Shown one piece after another: positions 17,925 to 30,372 of a DNA stretch of 64,000 bases (its first letter is position 1; each line of letters begins with the position of its first letter). Both the position numbers and the translations under genes were made by a program. Under the pieces are notes generated by a model that did no database searches, was not told the DNA's origin, and saw only the letters and a list, made by a program, of their open reading frames with translations. Location of the stretch: NCBI GenBank assembly GCA_963556255.1, contig OY744613.1:42113766-42177765 (forward strand), in the 5' to 3' direction. Source of the DNA: Allolobophora icterica (Eukaryota; Annelida; Clitellata; Crassiclitellata; Lumbricidae).

Positions 17925-18195
17925 TGTTTTAGAACCTTTAGTTAAGAAATTAGTTAGCTACTTTTTGGAACTCTCTTCCGGTGTCTGTGCGTTGTGCTCA
18001 GTCGCTTGTGTCAGTTCGTTCTCAACTTAAAACTTAACTCTTTCAAATTGCTTATCCACAATAGACTACCTCTCTGTCTCACACGCTGATCTTCTGGATA
18101 TTGACCTAATTTTACGGCTTGGATTTGGTGTGCTAAAGGTTGATGCCTTGTGTATCAGACAGCGGCGCAACAGAAGTTACTGATAAATATTTTAA
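17925..18195 (+). mobile_element. LINE 3' tail, family A
   Basis: Degenerate end of the LINE ORF (ttggaactctcttccggtgt) and 3' UTR up to cgcaacagaagttactg, matching 22870-23090. Confidence 0.65.
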
Positions 18196-18199
18196 TTCA

Positions 18200-18976
18200 A
18201 AAAGCACATAGCATGGATTCTACGTAACAAAATCATATAAGTAGGCTATATTGCTGGTACAGTGGTACTTACACTTTGCACAGCAATACTAGAACATAGA
18301 ACTGGAATAAGAAAGGAACGAATATGATGCTAAAATACTTAGTAACGAACTGGCAGGTCCTCGCACTTCATCATTATCAAAGCATGCAACTCCAAAGAAG
18401 AATGAAAGAGCAGCTAGGATGGTGACGAATGGAGGATGGAACATAAATGAAGTGCTCATAAAAATATTAAAAAATACTCATATTATGCAGAAAAGTCTTA
18501 AACAATAATGAATTCAAACACATGAGCAAACCCCATGAACATCAAACGTAGCGTCACTTCATAGAACTCTAGACATATAACTAATTCATGACATAGCTGG
18601 TGCCAAAATAAACAATTGAAACTAGGAACTATTGAACTAGGTTCTTGTTTAAAAGAAACTAATTTCAAATGTGTAGACCTTTCAAATAGTTCAAGAAACG
18701 TATTTTTCTCAAAATCATAGTAGTGATGATAAGAAATTTCCTCAAACCTTTCAATTTCAAGCATTCCATCTCAAAGTCCACAGTGGAAATGTCTCAAAGT
18801 GAAATTATTCATATCAGAATTAGGTTTCAAATGATACACAGACACTTGACTACATCTGGGCTTCAGTGTTTACTCCCACACAGTTCCTGTTGCTGTTGAG
18901 AACAGTTCTTCCATCAATGTGCTCAAAATTGCCTGCATCTCTCTGCTATTAGCAAAAAACACAGAGCTTCGCTATA
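18200..18976 (-). repeat. Zinc-finger unit 3' flank without its exon
   Basis: Matches 23100-23880 along its length. It breaks off at the piggyBac insertion site (gctatattaa), and no zinc-finger exon follows on the other side. Confidence 0.65.
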
Positions 18977-18980
18977 TTAA

Positions 18981-20407
18981 CCCTTATACGGTAACCGGGG
19001 GGTAAAAAATAACCCCCAGTCTACTTTTTTTCGTACGCTTCTTTTGAATAAAACAAAAAAGACTTTTGCTTTTGTGACTTTTCCTAGATATGTTTTTTCT
19101 TCACAATGTCGTTTTCAGCTGTGCCACATTGCGCTGCCACCTAGCGGCAGACTACTATGAAGAATAAGGTTTTATATTCCGGTACTGGATAAATAATTCC
19201 TGCACTATGTATTTGGTCAGTTCCTTCTAAGTAAGTCATTAACTCTGCTGGGAACAGTTAGAAAATCCAGAAAAGAAGTTCCAATGCAGCTGATGATGAA
19301 AAGACGTGCAGCGTACGAATCCAAGTTTGCGTTCACCAGTGACACAATGCTCGTTTCTTACGCTCCTAAGAAAAACAAGGCAGTACTCGTAATGTCAACA
19401 ATGCACGAACAGCCAGGTGTTGACTTGCTGAGTGAATCGAAGAAGCCATACGCAATTCTTGATTACAACGCCACAAAAGGCGCCGTGGACTCATTCGACC
19501 AGGAAACTAAGGGATATACTTGCAGTCGCAGGACCAGAAGATGGCCGATGCGTCTCTTCTATTTCTTGGTTGATGCAGCAGCGTTCAACGCGTATGTCAT
19601 ATGGAAGTTGCAGAATCCAACATGGCGAGATCACGCACATTCAGTACGTTTGGACAAGCGCCGTGTGTTCCTGCTGGAAGTTGGTCATGAGCTAATGAGA
19701 CCGCTTATCACGCACCGTTCCGTAACGGCGGACATATGTCATCAGCCATCAGTCTCTCGAGCACTGATAGCAATTGGAGTTGAGCCAGCGGTTGATCCAG
19801 TTCCAACCGCTACTAAGAAAAGAGGTCGCTGCCAGAGTTGCCCTCGACAGATTGATCACAAAGTCGAACACCGCTGTACCAAATGTAATCACTTTGTATG
19901 CGGAAAGCATGGACAGAAACGTATATCATACGAATGCATAAGATGCCCACTGAAACTGTAGTAAAACTATTACGGGTGTACTTGTCACCGAATGTTTCTA
20001 TTTTGTCAGTTTTGTCAAGTGAAATTTTGTAAACGTCATTAGTTACTGACTATTACAGCACTGCACAGCCGCTTGTTATTGCTTGCAGTTAGTTATTTCA
20101 ATCAACACTACGACACAGCATTTGGCTTCAGTGATTAGTATCTGAAACTGGTAGCATGGTAGCATTGACTCACAACTTATTACTACTTTCGCTTTAGACA
20201 GCCATATTGGAACTAGTCGTCATTTTAATTCAAGATTTCTTACGCATTACATTCAATAATGTTGTCTATTGTCCTTGTCTATCAGATAAATTAAACATGA
20301 CCAAAATTGGTTAAACATTCCCTAGATTTGACGAAAATAAATTGGGGGTAATTTTTTACCCCCCGGTTACCGTAAACTGTAACCAAAAAACCGTTACCCT
20401 ATAAGGG
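18981..20407 (+). mobile_element. piggyBac element, internally deleted
   Basis: TTAA duplications at 18977-18980 and 20408-20411 flank termini starting CCCTTATA. Shared subterminal block CGGTAACCGGGGGGTAAAAA on both ends; the right end has about 25 extra bases between terminus and block. Length is 1.43 kb against 2-3 kb usual. It contains only the C-terminal part of the transposase. Confidence 0.9.
19235..19961 (+). pseudogene. piggyBac transposase, C-terminal fragment
   Basis: Similarity begins at LLGTVRKSRKEVP, about 50 bases before the ATG at 19284, and continues to the stop at 19961. It keeps the last part of the DDE catalytic fold, with DYNATKGAVDSFDQ carrying the third acidic residue. 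It also keeps a complete C-terminal cysteine-rich domain: KKRGRCQSCPR, RCTKCNHFVCGKHG and YECIRCP. In the family this domain binds the terminal repeats. The N-terminal dimerisation and first catalytic parts are deleted, so it cannot transpose by itself. Confidence 0.85.
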
Positions 20408-20411
20408 TTAA

Positions 20412-21199
20412 ACTGTATTAGGTAGGCTTGGAGGGGATGGTTGAAAACCACAAATGCTTCAAATGAGCTTTCTACGTACTTAAATAAGACCCATGAGCGG
20501 GGCAAAGGGGCATATGCCCATAACCTGGATTTTGCAGATATTTAACAAAAATTCAATCTGTGATTATTGCAACAGTTCCAACACGAATTTCTATGCAAAA
20601 AAACCAATTATTTATGTAAGTTCTTGACCATTATTAATTTTTAAGGTGGTCACGTGTTCTATGTTCATGAATGTCCCCAACCTGTAGAAGAATTTAGCCC
20701 CACTGAAAAATTCCTTCGGACGCCCATCCTTACCTGCCTCGCCGTTTCAATTGTAAACACCACCCACCTTGGCCGTCTAACTGTCTGCCAGCCTGACACC
20801 TTTGAATCTTGACCTGGAGCTGATTTCAGCAACCCTGCCTATCGACTATGTTTTGACTAAGAGCCTGTGAATTAGCTAGTTCCCGCGACTTCACTTTTTT
20901 GGGCGCCTTAGAAATTTTGAGATCACGATAACAATTACGACCCTATGTCCGTAGCTGATCGGGAAGTTTGGTTCGGGTATAGCTAGGTGTTGGTGACTGA
21001 TGCGACGTGAGCCCTGCAGTCTTGGAACATTAGCTATGGCGCAAGCTGCGTTGGAGGCATTGTGGAGATGTAGGTCCTGGGTGCGAGCGACAATCGGGGG
21101 ACGAACCTACACGTATAATGAAAGGCGGGCGATCCTGGGTCTTTCCGGGCTCTCTGAAGTCAACGCGCTTAATTAACTGTTCTGAAGGCCCATTGCACC
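20412..21199. other. No recognisable gene
   Basis: Begins with tattaggtaggcttggag, which recurs at about 42575. The rest is unique-looking, with no supported coding frame. Confidence 0.35.
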
Positions 21200-22260
21200 A
21201 GTACTGTTGATCAAGGCTTCCGACACCTCTTTGAACTCCGAAGTTCGAAAGGCCATTTACCTTATGCCATGGAGATATCGCTTATGCCGTTCTGTTTGTT
21301 GATGAAGGGCTGCAAGGGCAAATACGTCGCGCTGTCAGTCTTACGAGTAATCCTAACATCATAAAGCTATGGCCGGACACCTAGGCTGGACTGACGGCCC
21401 AGCCGACATCAGCACCTGGCTAAACCGGAGCCAAACTTCTCGATCAGCTACGGACATTGCATATAACAGTTGTTTATCTAACGCAGTTAACAGTGGTTGG
21501 CGTCTAACCGTCTCAAAATCAATCCATCGAAGTTAGAGTCCCTATTGTGCAACGCCCTCCGGCATCGCCATCTACTTGACGGCAATGCCTTCATCCTTTG
21601 TGATGCATAAGTTCGACCAGCTGACGCCATCTCGACCCATTCGCAACCTTGGAGTCCACTTTGGCAACTCAATGACCATGCATGTCATCCCATGTGAGTC
21701 AACTCGTTCGAAGCTGTTTTTGCCAACTGCGTCGAATTGAGACCATCTGCAGATTCATTCCAACCTCAACCGATGTCATCTTGGTCTACAGCTTCATTGT
21801 ATCCAGGATTGACAACTGCAACTGCCTACTGGCGGGTCTGCCGACTTGTTAGCTGGAGCGGATACAACCGGTGCTTAACTCTGTTGGACATTATATAGCC
21901 GGACACCATCCGCAGCAGATTACTTACAAACTGCTTGATCACCTATAAAGCACTGAATCACCTCGCACCGGATTATATCTCAGATTGCTGCATTCGCGTA
22001 TCAGACAACTGGAACAGATGTCGGTAATTTGGAGTTTACGATTGCGATTACTGTCTGTGTGGTTGCGATCATATATCGTATCTTATTGACAGATGTATCT
22101 CGACACGATGCAGTCCTATCTGGATGGTTCCGCTCCCGCACTGCCCCGACGCATTATGGTAGTTTTGCGGTGGTTGGGCTTTCACTCTGGAACAGACCGC
22201 AATGCAACCAAAGAACTTCCTGTCCTATGTGCTTTATAGTAGAGAAGTATAGTTGACGTT
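21200..22260 (+). mobile_element. Degenerate LINE RT fragment
   Basis: Decayed relative of the copy at 28030-28500 (gttaacagtggttggcgtct, cagcttcattgtatccagg). It ends with C-terminal sequence including VVGLSLWNR (22168-22196). Many frame breaks. Confidence 0.55.
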
Positions 22261-22639
22261 GTGTTCTACACTAGATTAATTATTTGATAAAGTTAGTCAT
22301 GGTATTTCCTATTTTTGGCGGGGATAATTTCAAAAACAAGTTCAGCAATAGCTATTCATGGTAGGCCAAAACCGGGATATAGGGTGGCTCAATTCCTACC
22401 CTGGGATGCAGCAGTCATCGTCATCCTGGCTAGGCAGTCCTGTTAAGATTTCTACATGGAAATAGTTGGAGCACGGCCAGTCCAATCAAAGTTTGGGTTG
22501 GTTATAATTTGAATTAAGCAAAGGAATACTACTAATTACGTATTTGTCAAACACGTTGAAGCTGCTAAGGGTTCAGAACTCTTTGGCTAGAGACATAACT
22601 AAAACATCCAAATGTGAACATATAACCTGAAGGGCTCTC

Positions 22640-23100
22640 TGCTCTTTGCATTGGCTTACTGTTAAGAAAATTATTATAGTTTCAGATTGGGGTCCACGGT
22701 TAATAAAACTCTGAACATTACTCTGGCCAGCCAAAATAAATCAGTTCTTATTCCAGAGACTTATCATTATTCAACGACGTCCTCAGATTATCTTTGTCTG
22801 ATCATACCGAAATCAAGAACTGTTCTTGTTGAACGAGCTTTTGCGGTTGCTCGGAATGTTGGACCTAGTTTTTGGAACTCTCTCCCAGTGTCTGTGCGTT
22901 GTGGTCAGTCGCTTGTGTCAATTCTCAACTTAAAACTTACCCTTTCAAATTGCTTTTGCACAATTATAGGCTGCGTCTCTGTCTCACGGACTGATCTTCT
23001 AGATATTGACCTAATTTTACGGCTTGGATTTGGTGTGCCATCGGTTGATGCCTTGCGTAAAAGACAACGGCGCAGCAGAAGTTACTGATAACTATTTTGA
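22640..23100 (+). mobile_element. LINE C-terminus and 3' tail, family A
   Basis: The longest open copy of this tail (22687-23088) includes IIPKSRTVLVERAFAVARNV and GPSFWNSLPVSVRCGQSLVS. It is inserted just before the 3' flank of the first complete zinc-finger unit. Confidence 0.65.
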
Positions 23101-24064
23101 TTAAAAAAGCACCTAGCATGGATTATGTGTAACAAAATCATAATCATCAGCATTTTGCTGGTACTTCCACTTTGCACGGTTCTAGAACAAAGAGCTGGAA
23201 TTTAAAAAAAGGAAACGAAAATGATGCTAAAATATTTAGTCAAAAACTGGCAGGCCCTCGCATTTCACCAATATGAAACCATGCGACTCCCAAGAATGGT
23301 TTTAGTGTAGCCAGGACGGTGCCGATTGGAGGCTGGCACATAGATAAAGTGATCAGAACAATTCACAAAATACTCAAATACAAGTTCAACACTCTTAAAC
23401 CAAAACTCTGTGGAACTTCAAACACATGAGCAAGCCCCAAGAACATGAAAAAGTAACGTCTTTCGAAAAACTTTAGACAAATAACTAATTCACAGCATAT
23501 AGCTGGTACAAAATAAACAATTGAAGCTAGCAACTGTTGAACTAGGTTTTTGTTTCAAATAAAATAATATCCAATGTGTAGACCTTTCAAATAGTTCCAG
23601 ATATGTATTTTTCTCAAAATCATAGTAGTTATGATAACCAATTTAAGCAAACTTATTTTTAATTTTAAACATTCTATCTCCTATCTCAAAGTCCACAGCC
23701 AAAATTTCTCAAAATGAAATTATTTATATCGGGATTAAGTGACAAATGATCCCCATACACTTAACTTAATTTGGACTTCAGTTTTTACTCCCACACACTT
23801 CTGCCGTTGAGAAATCTTCCATCAACGTGTTCAAAATTGCTTGCATCTCTCTGCCATTATCAAAAACACAGTGCTTGACTATATTTTACTCTTTCAGAAT
23901 TTTTATACATTGTTTGCTCACACATGACATTTGAGAGAATCACTCTGCTTGAACGATTAATTAGAAAATTCACACTTGCACGGCATTTCCTCTGCGTGAA
24001 GTCTCATGTGTGAAATCGGATATTCTTCCTGGCATCAGTGGGTCTTTAACTAAGATGAAGCTGA
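23100..24064 (-). repeat. Zinc-finger unit 1, 3' flank with decayed fingers
   Basis: The flank type shared by all units. Near its right end (about 23925-24060) the minus strand shows decayed zinc-finger remnants, so the ancestral gene was longer. Confidence 0.6.
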
Positions 24065-25157
24065 CTAAGGTGTGAAAGCATTCGGTTGCATAACTGGCAA
24101 AGCTACGTTTTTCTCAGTGTGAATTCTTCTGTGGTAGTCCAGACTATACTTCTGGGCAAATTCCTTGTCACATAATTCACATATGTATATGTATGGCTTT
24201 TCCCCAGTGTGTGCTCTCAAGTGTGAATTAAGGTTACTAATTCCTGCAAATGCTTTGTGACATAATTTGCACTTGTGTAATTTTTCTTGAGTATGTATCC
24301 TTGTATGGCGTATAAGAACATTCCTCTGTGAAAATGCCTTCTGACATATATCACACTTGTATGGCTTTTCCCCATTATGTGTTCTCATGTGGGTGTTCAG
24401 ATTACTGCATTGTGCAAATGCTTTGTTACACAAAATACATTGATATGGTTTTTCCCCAGTGTGTACACGCATGTGCGTGTTGAGATACCTCTTCAGAACA
24501 AATGCTTTGTTACACAAATTACATTGATATGGTTTTTCTCCAGTGTGTATTCGCATGTGCATCGTGAGATTGCCCCTCAGTATAAATGCCTTGTGACATA
24601 AATTGCACTTATGTGGTCTTTCGCCAGTGTGGTATTTTGAATGCAGACGAAGATTCTGTTTGCATAAAAACATTCTGTTGCAAAACAGGCACATGTATTG
24701 CTTTTCTCCAGTGTGCGTTTTTCTGTGGTATTGCAGACCACTGTCGTGTGAATATGCTTTGGAACATAAATTGCACTTGTATGGTTTTTCTCCAGTGTGG
24801 GAACTTAAATGGTGTCGCAGATGACTCTTCTGTGGAAATGCTTTGTGACAAAAATTGCAATTATATGGTTTTGCTCCAGTGTGTGTTGGTAAGTGACTGT
24901 TGAGATTACTATTCCATGCAAATGCTCTGTGACAAAAATTACATATAAATGCTTTTTCTCCTGTGTGAACTTTTGTATGATTTTGCCAGATACATTTCTG
25001 TGCAAATGCTTTGTCACATAAATTGCACCTGTATGGCTTTGCTCCATGGTAGGTTCTTACATGGTTTTTCCGATCGGCAGTTCTTGTAATTTATGTCTTG
25101 TTACAAAATTCACATTCATACCGTTTTTCTTTGCTATGGGTTCTTGCTTGCATCTTT
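24065..25157 (-). pseudogene. C2H2 zinc-finger exon, unit 1 (nonsense in finger 1)
   Basis: Reading from 25157 (MQARTHSKEKRYECEFCNKT), finger 1 meets a TAA stop at 25091-25093. After it the frame stays open to the stop at 24065 through eleven further C2H2 fingers: [80 protein letters not shown] and CELCDKEF. TGEKPY-type linkers join most of them. Such proteins bind DNA in the nucleus with about three bases per finger. The likely exon acceptor is the AG about 10 bases before the ATG, so an upstream exon is expected but not identified. The single stop and otherwise clean frame indicate recent loss, or use of a later start such as the MCLFC methionine at 24694. Confidence 0.78.
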
Positions 25158-25899
25158 AGAATCTCCTATTAACTGGAACAATATTAATATTATAATGCTA
25201 CTTAAGTCAGAAACACACAGTTAAAATAACAAAACTTTTCAAGCCCATAGACATGATGAACTTTCTTTGTAATTAGTAACTTCAGAAAGAAACAATTTTT
25301 CAAGTTGAGTCAATCTGTAGATCAACTAGTTTTCATAATAATATCCTCCTATGTTTCAGATTTCGAAATGTTTCGGCCACTATGTTAGGCAATGCGTAGA
25401 TGAAGCGGACGTTTACCAAAAATGTTGTCTTCAAACAATTAACCTACGGCAATGATAAGAATAATGTATCTTACGTATTTTTTACATTTTTACTCTCAAG
25501 CACATTAAAGTTTCTAAACTAAATTTACATACGGTGATTTTTCACGGGTTACACCTAGTTGTAACATAGTTGTAGATGTGTTTAACTCAAAACATGCTGC
25601 TTCCAGTGTTTCCGTTAGGAGCACAAAAAGAGGACGTAGGACCTTGGTCTACTTACGTCAGTACCTAGAATTTTGCTATAAATCAGCCAAAGTTGTCAAC
25701 GTTTGGACGTTATTCGGACCTAAAAACGGCCGTTTGGGCGTTAACGGAAACCCTGGCTGCTTCATAAAACTTTACCAACACATGCAATAGCTAGTCCTGC
25801 ATGAAGCAGAGCTACTGAGCTTCAACAAAATCTATGCAGTATTTTGTTCAAAATACATGTTCTACGTAGGCTATTTGGCTACAACCTGTCCCACCCTGC

Positions 25900-26058
25900 T
25901 GTCTGCTGGGGCTGCCTGATATTTCCGCTGCCTTAAAACTTGCCTTTATTCCGCAGGACTTTCTTACTGGGAGCGCGTGTGATTGGTGGGCGCTAGGTAG
26001 ACGCGCTTTACAAGTTTTGAAATACTGAAATACAATACAATACAATACAATACAATAC
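25900..26058 (+). mobile_element. LINE 3' tail with (AATAC)n
   Basis: Short remnant ending in tandem AATAC, similar to the tail of the 13.4-kb LINE. The matching position in the unit at 56.3 kb also holds a tail, so insertion predates unit duplication. Confidence 0.6.
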
Positions 26059-26375
26059 TTAAGTGCATCACAGATTGGTATTATTGGATTCAAAATCTTA
26101 AATCCATAACTATGGATAATGCAGGTGCCTTTCAATTATCTGAAATAACAATTGTGTAGGGTCTTGTGTCTTTTTTAAAAAAATTGGAAACCCTAAGAAA
26201 TTCATGTAATTTAAACTGTATAATATTAAAAAAAAATGAAAATGAAGGCACGTACGAGTCAAAATTAACTGCCAAAATGTAAAAGCAGAAAAATAATTAA
26301 TTTAAAACTTAAAACCACGTGGGGCAAACTGGCAAAATGCCGCCATCTTGATCCAAGGACCATTATTGTAAGAAT

Positions 26376-26440
26376 TACCACCACCATCATCATCGTCGTC
26401 GTCGTTGTCATCATCGGCGTCATCATCACCATCATTCGTC
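26376..26440. repeat. TCA/TCG microsatellite of unit 1
   Basis: Same position relative to the zinc-finger exon as the repeats at 34350, 40440, 49325 and 57035. Confidence 0.7.
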
Positions 26441-26574
26441 AGCTACCAGCATTCATAGTAAGGTGCCTTATGTTGTTGCAAGTCAAATTTTGATTCCAGA
26501 TATTTGCTTGCATAATTGCAAACATTAATGTGATGTATTTGTCTTAATTAATTCGATAAGGAACTATAGCCTAC

Positions 26575-26730
26575 TCCGTGATCGATCGAGCCGAACTGCT
26601 ACGATCGACTTGGCTCGGCCGACGATCGACTCGATCAACTTTGTCGACTAGTCGACCTCTCGTCGACTCGATCGACTTGGCAAATAAACGATCGACTTTG
26701 TCGAACTTGTCGACTTGGACTGTAGCCTAG
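26575..26730. repeat. Degenerate TCGACT/CGATCGACT repeat
   Basis: Dense short repeats such as gatcgactcgatcaacttt and gtcgactagtcgacc, rich in self-complementary units. No gene. Confidence 0.55.
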
Positions 26731-27479
26731 TCTCTTGGCCAAAATTGCTGACGACTGTTGCATTCTTATTTTCCAGTAGGCTACCGGGTACCTAAATTAG
26801 CCTACTTATCAATTTCAACTGCACACTCTTCATCAAACTGTCAAACTGTATTTGAACTGGTAAGTAAAATTTCAGGCATAATCATGATATCGTGTGTGGT
26901 TGACTTGAGCTAATCTCTCAAAAATTCACTGTACACACTGCACACTCCAGGCAAAATATTTTAAACTGCACAACATTAGGACTACTCAGGCTAGTTATAA
27001 TAGTTGTCTGTAGTGCATAGGTTAATGTTAAAAAGAATAGCGAAACAAAGCAATCCCATTATGACAATTAGGCCCTATTAGGGCCTACAGCTATTGTTCA
27101 TTGTCCGATCATTGAAAACGCAAGTAGGGCCTAAGACTAGTAAGTAAGTATATTTTTTTTAAAGAAGCACTAGCAAGCGCACCACCCTGCACATGGTAAA
27201 CACATTGCAATCAAACATGGTAGACGTATTGTATTGAAACAATTAAACAATTGAACCAATCAGATAAGAGAGAAGCTACTACGAATCAAGTGGGACGTAA
27301 TGGGGGTCTAAGAGGAGAGGAGTAAAGTAGCCGGATCCAGGGAGAGCATAGTTATTTTGTATAGCATCCCAGCGAGGAAGCATTTCTCAGATAAGTTATC
27401 ATACCTTAGAAGCTCACGGTATGGGGCCCTGAGCGCAGGGAGCGGCAAGTGAGCTTAATCGGCGGCAGCATAGTAGCCT
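26731..27479. other. No recognisable gene
   Basis: Contains several TAGGCCCTA/TAGGGCCTA variants (27070-27130). No coding frame supported. Confidence 0.35.
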
Positions 27480-27990
27480 ATGTAAAGTAAGTAAGTAAGT
27501 AAGTAAGGATATCCTTTATTGATAACACAATGTAATGGCAGGGATTTTGGAAAATACTGGCAGAGACTATAGCGTCAGCATTATTGCAAAGTGCCTCAAA
27601 CGAGGGATGATGAACGTAAGTACCTCTGACGCACTAGCTTCCGGACTATATATTATTCCCTATAGGGCCTCGCGCTCCTGTCCGCTCGAAAAATCCACCA
27701 CACGGGCGTGCAATAAACTTAAAGCATCTTGCCAACTGCAGTGGCGCGCATCACATCAAATAAAGTCCCCCGAAAGCCCACGTGACCTCAACACCTGGAG
27801 AGTGTAATAGGACTGCGTTTGATGTTACTAGAGAACTCAAATTTCTGATTAAGCTCAACACCCTGAATTTTAAGAGTGTGCACCCTAGCGATACCATATA
27901 GAATGGAATATGGGGACGTACCAATGGACCCCCGAGCGCGCGTGAATAATAGGCCTATTTCACTGGACTTGCACATATTAATGACTAGGT
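27480..27990 (-). mobile_element. LINE 3' end, (TTAC)n-tailed family
   Basis: The plus strand shows gtaagtaagtaagtaagtaa followed by ggatatcctttattgataac, i.e. a minus-strand 3' end with AATAAAGG and a TTAC tail. Decayed coding sequence lies upstream on the minus strand (27788-27976). Confidence 0.55.
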
Positions 27991-28029
27991 TATAGCTGTG
28001 TGCCCAATGGCCAGGCAGTAATTTGTTCG

Positions 28030-28740
28030 AATTCTATATACGGACATTACATAATATAAAGTTCAGAGAGTTCGGCTGTGTATCTAACGCAGTTAACAGT
28101 GTTTGGCGTCTAACCGTCTCAAACTCAATCCATCAAAGTCCGAGTCCGTATTGTGCAACACCCTCCGGCGTAACTATCTACCTGACGGCAGAACCTTCAT
28201 CCTTGGTGATGCAGAAGTTCGATCAGCTGACGCCATCCGCAACCTTGGAGTCCACTTTGGCAACTCAATGACCATGGATGACGCACTGTGTGAGTCAATT
28301 CGTTAGAGGCTGTTTTTACCAACTGCGTCGTATTAAAACCATCTGCAGATTCATTCCAACGTCAACCGTCGTCATCTTGGTCTACAGCTTCATTGTATCA
28401 AGGGTTGACAACTGCAACTGCCAACTGGCAGGTTTGCCGACTTGTCAGCTAGAGCGGAAACAATCGGTGCTTAACTCTGCTGCACATCTCGTATTATAGC
28501 CGGACACTATCCGCAGCGGATTATATACAAACTGTAATTTCGTTCTCAACTTAAAACTTACTTCTTTCAAATTGCTTATCCACAACAGGCTGCGTCTCTG
28601 TCTCACGGACTGATCTGCTGAATATTGACCTAATTTTACGGCTTGGATTTGGTGTGCCATCGCTTGATGCCTTGCGTAAAAGACAGCGGCGCAATAGAAG
28701 TTAGGCCCTACTAATAACTATTTTAATTTAAAAGGCAGAT
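28030..28740 (+). mobile_element. LINE RT C-terminal fragment fused to a family A tail
   Basis: Frames show SNRLKLNPSKSESVLCNTLR, NLGVHFGNSMTMDD and VYSFIVSRVDNCNCQLAGLP, the post-catalytic part of a CR1/L2-like RT with a frameshift near 28300. At about 28530 it passes directly into the family A 3' tail. Confidence 0.68.
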
Positions 28741-30085
28741 AACATGAATTCTATGCAACAAAATCATATAAGTATTTTTGTTGGTACTTGCACTTTGCAC
28801 AGCAATACTAGAACATAAAACTGGAATTAAAGAAAGGAACGAAAATGATGCTCAAATATTTAGTAAAAAAACTCGTACTCACCATTATCAAAGGGGTCAT
28901 TGCATAATTAAGTAACGCTCGAGAGTGGGTGGGTGGGGTCTTTGAAAACGTTACGAAACGTTATGTGGGTGGGTGGGTGTATTGAGATGAACGTTACGTA
29001 ACGCTTTTACCAAAAGTTTAGTTATAAATTAATTTTGAATTAACATTAATGACACCTTAGACAGGATGTGATCGAAGTTGAAACTTCGTGTCATTGATTT
29101 AAAACTTAACTAAAAACACGCAATAGTATAAATCAACACTAAGTTAGTGTTTAATACACTGTCACGGTGCAATCAAGTTCAAACTTATTGAATATTATCT
29201 GCCATTGATTGAAACCTGAGGATAAATTAAAATTTTACCAAAATGGTTTTTACCATTTTCTCGAGTTTTTCAGCACACTGAATTTGGGATTAAAGCATTG
29301 GCGACGAAGGATCCAATAACAGCAGATCGTCATTTTTGCAAACTCTCTGCGCTTCTTCTTCTTCAAAATACTCACCCGGATATTACGAATTAAATCAACT
29401 CAGACAGCCGTATCCATTTGATCTATAGGGCCTATTGTCCATCTGCCTCAATGGAAGATTTGCAAGGAGACAATGTTACAAGCTTAGCGGTATGAATTTC
29501 TCAACTGTTGCCGCCAAGACAAATCATTCTCACGACTGTCGTAGACAAAAACCGAAATTAACCGAAGTAGGCCTACCGACAGTTACCGAAGTAGCCGAAG
29601 ACAGACACCAGCAAAAGTTCAGATCAACATAATCTGTTCTCCCGTTTGTGTGAACCGGAAACCGCTGTTCGAATTGTTTGGATCTTTCATAGTTTTACCG
29701 TCGGAAAAACACTGTAATTCTCCTTGGATTCCTGACCTCGAAGAACCACCTTAAAGCATATTTTACTAAGTGGACACAAATTTCAAGCATTTAAAATTGA
29801 TCTCCGACAAAACTGAGCAATATATTTGTATTAATAATTATCGAAGTGCTCAGACTAAGCAAATAACTAGTTCATCTTAATTTTGATTAATTATTAATAA
29901 GCAATTTAGTCCATGAAACTTTTCGGTAGTGTAAAACTTGTTCGTTAAACTTTAAAAAACAAAATAATTTGCATTTCAAACATGACTGCCATTTATTTAG
30001 ATAAAAAACAAACGAAAATGTGCAAACATTTTGCAAAAACAACGCAAAAGAAGATTCTCGACCACCACCATAATCAAGCATGCTA
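28741..30085. other. Zinc-finger 3' flank pieces and unassigned DNA
   Basis: 28741-28890 and 29990-30085 match the shared 3' flank. Between them lies AT-rich DNA with gtgggtgggtgg repeats (28925-28980) and no supported gene. Confidence 0.4.
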
Positions 30086-30372
30086 CTCCCAGGCAGTGAT
30101 GGGGAATAGTTAACTAAAAAGTTGGTAACTTTTAGTTTAACTACAATTCTTTAGTTCAGGAAGAAGTTTAACTTAAAAAAATAGTTTAGTGTGAAACCAT
30201 AGTTTCACTAAAATTGTTTAGTTGCTAACTAAAAGGTTTAACTACAAAAATCAGCAATCCGCAACTATTTTCCGCATTGAACATTGAACATTTTCAACAA
30301 AGTCAACCCGAAACTTATTGACAACACTGGATGGTTTTAGCATCTTTTCAAATTCATGCACTACTTATAGTA

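Larger units (their letters stand above)
25158..26500 (-). repeat. Zinc-finger unit 1, 5' flank
   Basis: Shared upstream sequence, with blocks around caagttgagtcaatctgtag, aatagctagtcctgcatga, a LINE tail with (AATAC)n, and acttaagtgcatcacagatt. It ends in a TCA/TCG microsatellite. Promoter and first exon of the gene may lie here, but none is evident. Confidence 0.55.

Noticed and set aside
24377..24903. Plus-strand frames rich in Cys and FLQCG motifs opposite the zinc fingers (also at 33190, 46740, 55047, 60744)
   Set aside because: They are antisense shadows of the repeated TGEKPY linkers.
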